From Candidatus Sulfotelmatobacter sp. (GTDB lineage: Bacteria > Acidobacteriota > Terriglobia > Terriglobales > Acidobacteriaceae): a stretch of 64,000 nt of DNA. The notes below the pieces were generated by a model that saw only the letters and a program-made list of their open reading frames with translations, was not told the DNA's origin and ran no database searches. Every line of letters starts with the position of its first letter. Positions within the stretch are counted from its first letter, which is position 1. Location of the stretch: the NCBI GenBank assembly GCA_036500765.1, contig DASYBM010000011.1:186001-250000 (forward strand), read 5' to 3'. The translations under genes were made by a program, and so were the position numbers. Positions 38,611 to 46,304 of this stretch are shown here, piece by piece.

Positions 38611-39291
38611 ATGACTACCGCGACTGAAACGAATACAATTCCCCGCATTAACGACACGGCTCCCGACTTCACCGCCGAAACCACGCAGGGCACGATTCAC
38701 TTTCACGACTGGATGGGCGACGGCTGGGCGATTTTATTTTCTCATCCCAAAGACTTTACCCCGGTCTGCACCACCGAACTTGGATACATGGCAAAGTTGC
38801 AGCCGGAATTTGCCAAGCGCAACGTGAAGATCATTGGCCTGAGCGTCGATCCTGTCACCAACCACAGCAAGTGGGCTGCCGATATTGAAGAGACACAGGG
38901 TGCGAAGGTGAATTATCCAATGATCGGCGATCCGCAGTTGAAGATCGCAAAGCTTTACGGCATGCTGCCCGCCGAGGCCGGCGAAACCTGCGAAGGCCGC
39001 ACTCCCGCCGATAATGCAACGGTGCGCACAGTTTTTGTGGTCGGGCCGGACAAGAAAATCAAGCTGCAACTCAGCTATCCCATGACGACGGGGCGGAATT
39101 TCGACGAAATCCTGCGGGTGATCGACTCCATGCAGCTCACGGCGAAACACAAAGTGGCGACGCCAGTGAACTGGAAGCCGGGCGACGACGTGATCATTAC
39201 CGGCGCAGTTTCCAACGAAGAGGCGCAGCAGAAATTTCCGGGCTTCAAGACGGTGAAGCCGTATTTGCGAACGACGGCGCAGCCGAAGTAG
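38611..39291 (+). CDS. 1-Cys peroxiredoxin (Prx6 type)
   Basis: A 226-residue cytoplasmic peroxidase. The catalytic region HPKDFTPVCTTELGYMAKL places the peroxidatic Cys at 53, and the downstream VDPVTNHSKWAADIEE and the long C-terminal extension (VATPVNWKPGDDVIITGAVS) are typical of the Prx6 group. The ATG at 38611 has AAGGAG nine bases upstream. It is followed 106 bases later by selC; the protein itself uses Cys, with no in-frame TGA. Confidence 0.95.
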   Translation: MTTATETNTIPRINDTAPDFTAETTQGTIHFHDWMGDGWAILFSHPKDFTPVCTTELGYMAKLQPEFAKRNVKIIGLSVDPVTNHSKWAADIEETQGAKVNYPMIGDPQLKIAKLYGMLPAEAGETCEGRTPADNATVRTVFVVGPDKKIKLQLSYPMTTGRNFDEILRVIDSMQLTAKHKVATPVNWKPGDDVIITGAVSNEEAQQKFPGFKTVKPYLRTTAQPK

Positions 39292-39396
39292 TTGTGAAAC
39301 GTGGTGAGTGATTAGTGGTCGGTGGTCAGCAGGTTCCGATTCGAGAGCGGGGCACCGATTACTGCTCACTGCTCACTGCTCGCTGTCCACTGGCAC

Positions 39397-39494
39397 GGAA
39401 GCGCATGCGGTCCGGTGATCGTCCCGGTCTTCAAAACCGGCGGGCGGCGGGTTCCCCCGTCACCGGTGGGTTCGACCCCCACTCGCTTCCGCCA
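39397..39494 (+). tRNA. selC: selenocysteine tRNA (anticodon TCA)
   Basis: The acceptor GGAAGCG (39397-39403) pairs with CGCTTCC (39484-39490), followed by G-CCA. The anticodon stem CCGGT/ACCGG encloses the loop CTTCAAA with TCA. A long variable arm follows (about 39443-39465), and the T-arm is GTGGG-TTCGACC-CCCAC. The total of 98 bases and the long extra arm fit tRNA-Sec. The eighth acceptor base pair is mismatched (C-T). Its presence implies the organism decodes UGA as selenocysteine. The 3' end is duplicated at 41562-41593. Confidence 0.95.
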
Positions 39495-39499
39495 ATTTT
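39468..39499 (+). repeat. attL-like direct repeat: 3' end of selC
   Basis: These 32 bases run from the T-arm through CCA and five bases beyond (ATTTT). They are identical to 41562-41593. Identity ends on both sides immediately (T versus C before; A versus T after). This is the pattern left by tyrosine-recombinase integration at a tRNA 3' end. Confidence 0.9.
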
Positions 39500-39780
39500 A
39501 GTTTCACCCTTTCGGGTCGTTCGTCGTTCTCGGGTGCGCCACCCGCCCTGAATAGTCTCCGGCTTGCGGACTATCACTTATTGAATGTGTTCCTGCCGGA
39601 ACACATCGTCATGACGGGGAAGGGTGTACGCTTGTGTCATGACAGCTAAGACTAAGAAAGCAAAGCGGCGGGAGGGCAGCCCGGTCCGGGAAAGGTCCCC
39701 TGGCTGGGGACAGAGGGACGTTCACCAAACTGTGTTGGGCGAAAACGGGTGAACGTCCCGTCAGATGTCCCTTTTTTTCA

Positions 39781-40122
39781 AATCCCATGATACAAGCAGC
39801 ATCAGACCCGCCCTTGCGAAAGCGCAAGGACGGGGCACCCACAGTTCTGGAACTATACGCAAGGTCAAGAACTGAAGGGATGGGCCACCCGCCTCGCGGT
39901 GCTTTGTTGTGGCGATTACACCGCCGATTCATGGGCCTGATTGTGATGGGATTGGCGGGCGTTTTGCGGTGCCGATTGCCGGCACGGAAGCGCGGCGATG
40001 CGGGCGTGGGGCGGGTGGCCCGGCCTTGTCCTTTTGATTTAGCGTCCGGCTCCAGAACTGTGGGTGCCCCGCTCTTGCGTTTTTTGCAAGGGCGGGTAGG
40101 ATGCTGCTTGTACCATGAGATT
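39781..40122. repeat. 342-bp element with 113-bp imperfect inverted ends
   Basis: The left arm 39781-39893 and the right arm 40010-40122 are imperfect reverse complements. The best-matched core, GGGGCACCCACAGTTCTGGA (from 39832) is mirrored exactly near 40050. Each arm also contains its own hairpin (CCTTGCG-AAA-CGCAAGG type). The central 116 bases carry no gene. It resembles a MITE or a head-to-head pair of a dispersed repeat. Confidence 0.8.
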
Positions 40123-40192
40123 CCCAGCCGAGTCAAATTCGGCGCTGTCGGCAGCACCGCCACCCACCCTCGCACAGGACGCGAGGATGGGG

Positions 40193-40284
40193 CACCCGCT
40201 GTGTTGGTATCGGCGACATCAAAGGCTGGGCCACCCGTCACCCGCTGTGTTGGTATCGGCGACATCAAAGGCTGGGCCACCCGT
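40193..40284 (+). repeat. two perfect tandem copies of a 46-bp unit
   Basis: 40193-40238 and 40239-40284 are identical. The unit, with the preceding GGGG, follows the same outline (GGGGCACCC, then GGGCCACCCG about 40 bases later) as the arms of the inverted element at 39781-40122, so it is probably a diverged, duplicated member of the same family. Confidence 0.9.
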
Positions 40285-40286
40285 CC

Positions 40287-40580
40287 CAGACTGGAAGCCC
40301 AAGTGCGGGTGTCGATAATGCATCCGGCGGCCCGACTGGGAATGTGATCGGTATCAACTACAACAGTTTCATAACGACGTATCCAAATTTTGGAGGACCC
40401 AACGGCCAAGTGAGCATGATGTTTCATGAACTGGATCATAATTATGAGGGAACAAGTGGACCGGACAGCGGTAGGGTAGACAATATGGCGCATGCGGCTC
40501 AGATAGAGAATGATTGTACGTATCCGCAGGTCGCGACTCAGACCTCGACGGGGCCAGACCAGATTCCTAGCTCTCAATGA
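40287..40580 (+). pseudogene. C-terminal fragment of a HExxH metalloprotease-like protein
   Basis: The frame runs in from the tandem repeat and ends at 40580 with no plausible start of its own (a GTG at 40344 is in frame). It encodes VIGINYNSFITTYPNFGG, then MMFHELDHNYEG, where HELDH fits the zinc-protease pattern HExxH. Such tails occur at the C-terminus of polymorphic-toxin and RHS-like proteins, among others; which family it came from is not decidable. The N-terminal part is lost and replaced by repeats. Confidence 0.5.
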
Positions 40581-40612
40581 GAATGATAGAAGAGATTCCA
40601 CCGGAAGGGAGG

Positions 40613-41170
40613 ATGCGAAACGTGAACCTACCAATCGTACTCTTACCAGTGCTTCTACTCTTTTCTGCCGAAACAAACATCCAGCCAGCGATCGCGAACT
40701 TGGAACTGCAGTCGCTGAAAGCTGAGTATCGAGCGGGAGAGAAGATTCAGGTCGAATATAAAATTCAAAACGTTGGCGGCGCCCCTTTCTATATGAATCC
40801 GAATGTCGCTCAAGTTGGCGGCATGGATGCGGGCGTTCGGTTGGCGCTCTTCGATGAAGCTGGGAATCCCGTTTCGGGACAGATTGTTGGAGATGTACCC
40901 GTTCCTGATTATTCGAAAGTTCCGGATCTCTGCGCCTACATCCGAGAGCGATGGCTCTTGCTGAGGCCAGGAATGTTCTACGGACTAAACACGTATTATC
41001 CTACAATTGTGACCCTAAGACCTGGACGATATCGGCTCTTGGCCACCTACTTCAACAACCTGCCGAGTCTGGTAACACCTGCGCAAAGAGAATCCATGGA
41101 TTCCCTGCCCTATCCGGTACTCGTGAAGGAACTTCAATCGAGGGATGTCTGGTTTACGGTCGTAAAATGA
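40613..41170 (+). CDS. small secreted protein of unknown function
   Basis: A 185-residue product starting at the ATG at 40613, with GGAAGG upstream (a GTG at 40622 is also possible). The signal peptide reads NLPIVLLPVLLLFSAETN. The mature part starts LELQSLKAEYRAGEKIQVEYKIQNVGG, an Ig-like beta-sandwich pattern typical of exported acidobacterial proteins, and ends in RPGRYRLLATY and DVWFTVVK strands. No catalytic motif is apparent. It is the only apparently intact gene inside the selC island and follows the protease fragment by 32 bases. Confidence 0.65.
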   Translation: MRNVNLPIVLLPVLLLFSAETNIQPAIANLELQSLKAEYRAGEKIQVEYKIQNVGGAPFYMNPNVAQVGGMDAGVRLALFDEAGNPVSGQIVGDVPVPDYSKVPDLCAYIRERWLLLRPGMFYGLNTYYPTIVTLRPGRYRLLATYFNNLPSLVTPAQRESMDSLPYPVLVKELQSRDVWFTVVK

Positions 41171-41561
41171 TGGTTGACAACAGTGGGGACAATCAGAATC
41201 CGCCGCGTGTGCTGGTTGGCGCTGGGATTGACAATAATATGGACAACCCTAAGCGAGCGGTTCGGCCCAGGCTCGGCGTCGTCCGAATGTGATCCGGCAC
41301 CTCGGGTCCGATTTAATCAAACTAAGCGGCTCAACAGGCCAGTTCAGGACCCTCCATGCCTTGCAGGAAAGTTCGCGCGGAAAAAAATCACCGGCTATGC
41401 CCGACCAATCATGTTTGCGAGGAATCCGACCCAACACTTGGGACCTTGAGCGGGAATCTGGTCTGCGATCCTTCGCAATCCGTTAGCTGGTTTGGTGACG
41501 CCTTTAATGTCCTACGTTGCCATCCGTGGCCTTGCATGTTGTTGAATTTACGTTTCTGAGC

Positions 41562-41593
41562 GGGTTCGACCCCCACTCGCTTCCGCCAATTTT
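41562..41593 (+). repeat. attR-like direct repeat: displaced 3' end of selC
   Basis: Exact copy of 39468-39499, without the 5' part of a tRNA upstream. It marks the far end of the inserted element. Confidence 0.9.
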
Positions 41594-41796
41594 TCGCAGG
41601 CCTCCTTCAGCAATTCTTCCGACACTTCCCAACAACACATAGTCCGGCTGTGGCGTGCTGTCCGGTAGTGGACATTGGGTTCCAGCAACGGACACTGGAC
41701 CTGGCACCCGTAAACATGACTTCAGGCGTATCTCCCAATGCTTCAGGCACTTAGATCTTTCCGCCATCTGGAAGACTGGGTGCCACTGCGTTACTG
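41594..41796. other. upstream region of the efflux operon
   Basis: No gene. It holds the two dyads at 41659-41694. A candidate sigma-54 type pair (GG at 41770, GC at 41782, ten bases between) lies very near the adaptor start and is weak; no firm promoter is called. Confidence 0.4.
41659..41694. promoter_or_regulatory. paired dyads, candidate operator of the efflux operon
   Basis: TGTCC-GGTAGT-GGACA (41659-41674) is a perfect inverted repeat. GTTCC-AGCAAC-GGACA (41679-41694) repeats it with two changes, offset by 20 bases, about two helical turns. They lie 103 bases before the adaptor ATG. The locus ends with its own NtrC-type regulator, a plausible binder; this link is inference. Confidence 0.5.
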
Positions 41797-43056
41797 ATGG
41801 ATATCGCACGCCCAGAGTTCAAGCGCCAGAAACTGCGCCGCCAGATTATCGGCGGAGTGGTCGCCGCCGCGGCGGTTGCGGTATTGATCCTGGTTATTCT
41901 GCGACTCAAGCCGGCTGCGCCTTCGGTGGAGCGCGGGACCGTCTGGACCGACACGGTGAAGCATGGGTCGATGCTGCGGCAGGTGCATGGGCCGGGGTCG
42001 CTGGTCCCGACGCAGGAAGCGGTTCGGCAGATTCCGGCCGAGACCGAAGCGACCGTTGTGCGCATTCGCATGTTGCCGGGGTCGCAGGTGAAGGCGGACG
42101 CGATCCTTCTGGAAATGAGCAATCCTCAGGTGGAGCAGGCGGCGGTGGACGCGCGCCTGCAATTCCAAGCGACGCAGGCGGAGTATCAAAGCTTGAAGGT
42201 GAAGCTCGAAAGCGATCTGATGACGCAGCGAGCCGGCGCCGCGACCGTGAGCGCCGACTATGGGCAGGCGTCGCGTCAGGCGGAAACGGATAAGGCGCTG
42301 TATGACCTGGGAGTGATTTCAGGGCTGGCTTACAAGGCGTCGAAGGGGAAAGCGGACGAACTGACGCTCAGGAACGATCTGGAAAATCAGCGGCTGGCGA
42401 TCAACAAGAAGGCCATCGAAACGCAACTGGCGCAGGAACAGGCGAAGGTGGATGAGGCTCGGACGCTGGCTGAGCTGAAGCAGAAGCAACTCGATGCGTT
42501 GAAAGTCCGCGCCGGCATCGACGGTGTGCTGGTGGATCTCCCGTTGCAGGTTGGGCAGCATGTTCAGCCCGGAGTCATGCTCGCGAAAGTGGTGCAGCCC
42601 GATCACCTGATGGCGGCATTGAAGATTGCCGAGACGCAGGCGCGCGACGTGCAGTTGGGTGAGCCGGCGGCGATCGACACCCACAACGGCATTATCGGCG
42701 GGACGGTCATGCGGGTGGATCCGGCGGTACAAAACGGAACCGTAACCGTGGACGTCAAACTTACCAGCGAAATGCCCAAGGGCGCGCGGCCCGATTTGAG
42801 CGTGGACGGCACGATCGACCTGGAGCGCCTGGACAATGTTCTCTATGTGGGGCGACCGGCATTCGGACAGGAGAACAGCACGATCAGTTTGTTCAAGCTG
42901 GATTCCGATGGCAAAGAGGCGACACGAGTGCCGGTAAAAGTTGGACGCGAGTCGGTGAATTCGATTCAGGTTTACGAAGGGCTGCATGAAGGCGACACCG
43001 TCATTCTTTCCGACATGTCACGCTGGGACAAGACCGACCGCATACGGCTCGAATAA
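41797..43056 (+). CDS. efflux periplasmic adaptor (HlyD/MacA family)
   Basis: A 419-residue membrane-fusion protein bridging an inner-membrane transporter and a TolC-type channel. It has one N-terminal membrane anchor (IIGGVVAAAAVAVLILVIL, residues 17-35), a first lipoyl half (IPAETEATVVRIRMLPGSQVKADAILLEM), a long coiled-coil hairpin (about 110-235), the second lipoyl half (VRAGIDGVLVDLPLQVGQHVQPG) and beta-barrel and membrane-proximal domains to the end. It leads an operon with ATPase, permease and TolC-like genes, so it most likely serves an ABC-type tripartite pump. Confidence 0.9.
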   Translation: MDIARPEFKRQKLRRQIIGGVVAAAAVAVLILVILRLKPAAPSVERGTVWTDTVKHGSMLRQVHGPGSLVPTQEAVRQIPAETEATVVRIRMLPGSQVKADAILLEMSNPQVEQAAVDARLQFQATQAEYQSLKVKLESDLMTQRAGAATVSADYGQASRQAETDKALYDLGVISGLAYKASKGKADELTLRNDLENQRLAINKKAIETQLAQEQAKVDEARTLAELKQKQLDALKVRAGIDGVLVDLPLQVGQHVQPGVMLAKVVQPDHLMAALKIAETQARDVQLGEPAAIDTHNGIIGGTVMRVDPAVQNGTVTVDVKLTSEMPKGARPDLSVDGTIDLERLDNVLYVGRPAFGQENSTISLFKLDSDGKEATRVPVKVGRESVNSIQVYEGLHEGDTVILSDMSRWDKTDRIRLE

Positions 43057-43119
43057 CAGGCAGACATCTAACGGGCACATATCCGGAATTAGAAATTACA
43101 ACCGCGAGGGACATCGCCT

Positions 43120-43845
43120 ATGACTGACGCCGGGCAGACGCTAATCCAGATACAGGAGATGACGAAGGTCTTCTACACCGATGAGATCGAGACTCATGCG
43201 CTGTCGGGTGTTCACCTATCCATCGCGAAGGGGGAATATGTGGCCATGTCGGGGCCGTCGGGCTGCGGCAAGTCGACATTGCTGTCGATTATCGGCCTGC
43301 TCGACACGCCCACGACGGGCAGTTATTCGCTGAATGGGAAGTCGGTGGAGAATCTGGATTTCGCCGAGCGCTCGCGGATTCGCAATCAGGAGATCGGATT
43401 CATTTTCCAGAGTTTCAATTTGATTGGCGACCTGACGGTGTATGAAAACGTCGAGCTGCCACTGACTTATCGTCAGCGGATGACTACGCCGGAAAGAAAG
43501 AAGCGCGTGATGGAAGCGCTCGAACGCGTAGGCATGGCGCACCGGGTGCGGCATTATCCGTCGCAACTCTCCGGCGGTCAGCAACAGCGGGTCGCTGTGG
43601 CGCGTGCTTTGGGCGGCAAGCCTTCTATCTTGCTGGCGGACGAGCCGACCGGAAACTTGGATTCGCGCAATGGCGATGCTGTGATGGAGCTGCTGCAAAA
43701 CCTGCACCGCGAGGGTGCGACGATCTGCATGGTGACGCACGATCCGCGCTTCGCCAAGCACGCTCAGCGCGAGGTGCATCTGTTCGACGGCAAAGTTGTG
43801 GCGGAAGAAGAGCTGCAGAAACTGATGGCCGATACGCACGCATGA
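43120..43845 (+). CDS. ABC transporter ATP-binding protein (MacB type)
   Basis: A 241-residue ATPase: Walker A GPSGCGKST, FIFQSFNLIG around the Q-loop, signature LSGGQQQRVAVARAL, Walker [13 protein letters not shown], and the switch His in MVTHD. It lies 63 bases after the adaptor and 16 bases before the ADOP permease, which it probably energises. Confidence 0.93.
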   Translation: MTDAGQTLIQIQEMTKVFYTDEIETHALSGVHLSIAKGEYVAMSGPSGCGKSTLLSIIGLLDTPTTGSYSLNGKSVENLDFAERSRIRNQEIGFIFQSFNLIGDLTVYENVELPLTYRQRMTTPERKKRVMEALERVGMAHRVRHYPSQLSGGQQQRVAVARALGGKPSILLADEPTGNLDSRNGDAVMELLQNLHREGATICMVTHDPRFAKHAQREVHLFDGKVVAEEELQKLMADTHA

Positions 43846-43861
43846 GCGGGAGGAAGCGGCG

Positions 43862-46288
43862 ATGAACGGGCTGTTTCAGGATATTCGCTACGCATTTCGC
43901 CAGCTGCGCAAGAGCCCGGCGTTTGCGTTCACGGCGGTGCTGATACTGGCGCTGGGGATTGGCGCCAGCGTGTCAATCTTTGGTTTTGTCGACGCTGCGC
44001 TGATTAAACCGCTGCCTTATCCGAACCCTGACCGGCTAGTCTACGTGACGGAAAGTGTCGCGATGATCCCGCGCGCGAATCTCTCTTATCTCGACTACCT
44101 CGATTGGAAGAGACTCAACCAGGTTTTCAGTTCACTGGATGTTTTCCAAGACAGCGGTTACCTGCTGCGCACTCCCAGCGGCACTGAACCAGTTTCGGCG
44201 ATGCGCGTGAGCGATGGTTTTTTTCACACCCTGGCAATCGCCCCAGTTCTGGGCCGCGACTTTTATGCGGGCGAAGATTTGCCAGCGGCGCCGAATACTG
44301 TGATGCTGAGCTACGCCACCTGGCAAAAACGGTTCGGAGGAAGAAAAGATGTAATTGGCGAAACCGTTGCGCTCAGCGGCGTTCCGTACACGATCATTGG
44401 TGTGCTGCCGGCGGACTTCCAATTTGCTCTGCGGGGAAGCGCGGAGTTCTGGACGACCCTTCACCTCAAAGCCGACGATCCTAGGTGCGGTCGAGGATGC
44501 CATCAACTGACTGGGATCGCTCGTCTGAAGGACGGGGTTACCGTCGAAATGGCGCGGGCAAATATGAAGACCATTGCCCGGCAACTGGAATTGCAATATC
44601 CCACTACCAATCGAGGCCAGGGCGCTTTTGTGGGGACTCTTGCCGAGGTCGTAGTTACGGATATCCGTCCCATTCTGCTTGTGCTGCTGGGTGGCGCCGG
44701 ATTGCTGCTTGCGATTGCCTGCGTGAATGGCTCGAGCCTGCTGTTGGTCCGCTCAGAGAGCCGCAGGCGCGAAATCGCGGTGCGCGGTGCGCTAGGTGCC
44801 TCGCGTGGGCGCCTGATTCGGCAGTTCACCACGGAAGGAGTGTTGTTGGTAACGGCAGGCAGCGTACTGGGCCTGATGATGGCCCAAGTTGCGATGCGGA
44901 TCCTCCTGCGGCTGATCTCGAAAGAGATGATTGACGGTATGCCGTATTTAGCGGGGCTGGGCTTGAACCTTCACGTGCTCACCTTCGCGGGTGCCGTCTC
45001 GTTAAGCGCTGTATTTCTGTTTTCGGTCACGCCTGCGCTGCGCTTGCCGCTGACAGAAATACGGGAGGGCTTGGCCGAAGGTGGTCGCGGGTCGGCCGGA
45101 ACCTTATGGCGCCGTTTTGGCGCTAATCTGGTGGTCGTTGAACTGGCGATTGCGGTCGTCCTTCTCGTTGGCGCTGGCCTGTTGGGGAAGAGCTTCTACC
45201 GCTTGCTGCATGTGGACCTCGGATTCCAAGTCGACCATCTGGCCACGATGCAAGTTCAGTTGTCCGATGCCAGGTATGCAAAGGACGAGCAACAGGTGGC
45301 AGTCGGACGGCAGATCATCAGCCGGGTTGCCAGCTTACCGGGCGTGCAGTCGGTCGGCATCACGGAAATCTTACCCGTGAGTTACAACGGCGGCACAACC
45401 TGGATCCGCTTTGTGGGCCGGCCCTACAACGGCGAGCACAATGAAGTGCTCGAGCGCGATGTGAGCTCCGCTCTTTTCGCTACGCTCGGGGCGAAGCTGT
45501 TGCGGGGACGGTACTTTACCGATGATGAGGACGCGTCCAAACCTCATGTGGCTCTCATCAATCGGACTCTAGCCAAACAATACTTTTCCGGGGAAGACCC
45601 CATCGGCCAAAAAATCGGCGACACCAACCTGTCGCCGAGATCGACCTTCGAGATCGTTGGCGTCGTGGACGATGTGAAGGATGGGCCGTTGGACTCGGAG
45701 ATCTGGCCGGCTGTCTATTATCCGTTTAACCAGAGTCCCGACCCTTACTTTTCTCTGGTCGTGCGTGCTTCGCAGGCCGAGGAAACTCTCCTGCCAACGA
45801 TGGCGGCCGCGGTGCGGGAGATCGATCCTGATATCGGCACGGAAGGCGAAAACACGATGATCCGCAGAATCGGCAATTCGCCGTCCGCCTATTTGCACCG
45901 CTCCTCTTCCTGGCTGGTGGGCGGGTTCGCGCTTCTGGCGCTGTTGCTGGGCGTGGTTGGCCTTTACGGCGTGATTGCGTATTCGGTGAGCCAGAGGACG
46001 CGCGAAATTGGAGTTCGCATGGCGCTGGGGGCACAGCGCAGTTCGGTCTATCAACTCATTCTGACGGAGGCGGGCTGGCTGACGGGATTGGGCATCGGCG
46101 CCGGATTGGTGTGCTCGGTCGGGGTCGCGATGCTGATTCGCGGATTGCTTTTTGGAGTGGAAGCCTGGGACGCAGGCACGCTGCTCTCGGTTTCTGCTGT
46201 GCTGACGCTGGCCGCGATGCTGGCCAGCTACATCCCGGCAAGACGGGCGGCGAGAGTCGATCCTATGGTGGCGCTGCGATACGAGTAA
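43862..46288 (+). CDS. ADOP-type duplicated MacB/FtsX permease
   Basis: An 808-residue permease of the acidobacterial duplicated orphan permease family. It begins with the family signature DIRYAFRQLRKSPAFAFTAVLILALGIGAS, a first membrane helix and a MacB periplasmic domain. The first FtsX block (about 270-410) follows, then a second periplasmic domain and a second FtsX block ending in the signature [10 protein letters not shown]. It probably handles export of small molecules or peptides. It is intact, unlike its two downstream relatives. Confidence 0.93.
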   Translation: MNGLFQDIRYAFRQLRKSPAFAFTAVLILALGIGASVSIFGFVDAALIKPLPYPNPDRLVYVTESVAMIPRANLSYLDYLDWKRLNQVFSSLDVFQDSGYLLRTPSGTEPVSAMRVSDGFFHTLAIAPVLGRDFYAGEDLPAAPNTVMLSYATWQKRFGGRKDVIGETVALSGVPYTIIGVLPADFQFALRGSAEFWTTLHLKADDPRCGRGCHQLTGIARLKDGVTVEMARANMKTIARQLELQYPTTNRGQGAFVGTLAEVVVTDIRPILLVLLGGAGLLLAIACVNGSSLLLVRSESRRREIAVRGALGASRGRLIRQFTTEGVLLVTAGSVLGLMMAQVAMRILLRLISKEMIDGMPYLAGLGLNLHVLTFAGAVSLSAVFLFSVTPALRLPLTEIREGLAEGGRGSAGTLWRRFGANLVVVELAIAVVLLVGAGLLGKSFYRLLHVDLGFQVDHLATMQVQLSDARYAKDEQQVAVGRQIISRVASLPGVQSVGITEILPVSYNGGTTWIRFVGRPYNGEHNEVLERDVSSALFATLGAKLLRGRYFTDDEDASKPHVALINRTLAKQYFSGEDPIGQKIGDTNLSPRSTFEIVGVVDDVKDGPLDSEIWPAVYYPFNQSPDPYFSLVVRASQAEETLLPTMAAAVREIDPDIGTEGENTMIRRIGNSPSAYLHRSSSWLVGGFALLALLLGVVGLYGVIAYSVSQRTREIGVRMALGAQRSSVYQLILTEAGWLTGLGIGAGLVCSVGVAMLIRGLLFGVEAWDAGTLLSVSAVLTLAAMLASYIPARRAARVDPMVALRYE

Positions 46289-46304
46289 GGCTTGGGAAAC
46301 GCAA

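Larger units (their letters stand above)
39500..41593. mobile_element. remnant genomic island integrated at selC (no integrase left)
   Basis: The 2.1-kb stretch is bracketed by the exact 32-bp duplication of the selC 3' end. It contains 39500-39780 (no clear gene, one hairpin of GGGACGTTCACC with GGTGAACGTCCC), a 342-bp inverted-end element, a 46-bp tandem duplication, a HExxH protein fragment, one small secreted protein and about 390 bases (41171-41561) with only short frames. No integrase, relaxase or replication gene is visible, so the element seems to have been reduced by deletion. Composition and content differ from the flanking housekeeping genes. Confidence 0.75.

Noticed and set aside
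39787-40347. 186-codon plus-strand frame through the same repeats
   Set aside because: The peptide mirrors the repeat units (DGAP..VL outline) rather than a protein fold.
39609-40676. 355-codon open frame on the minus strand across the selC island
   Set aside because: It runs through the inverted element and the tandem repeats, so its length comes from GC-rich repeats; no family likeness and no consistent codon pattern.
41701-41718. Sigma-54 promoter beginning TGGCAC near 41702
   Set aside because: The -24 part fits, but the -12 element at the right distance is AACA instead of TTGC.
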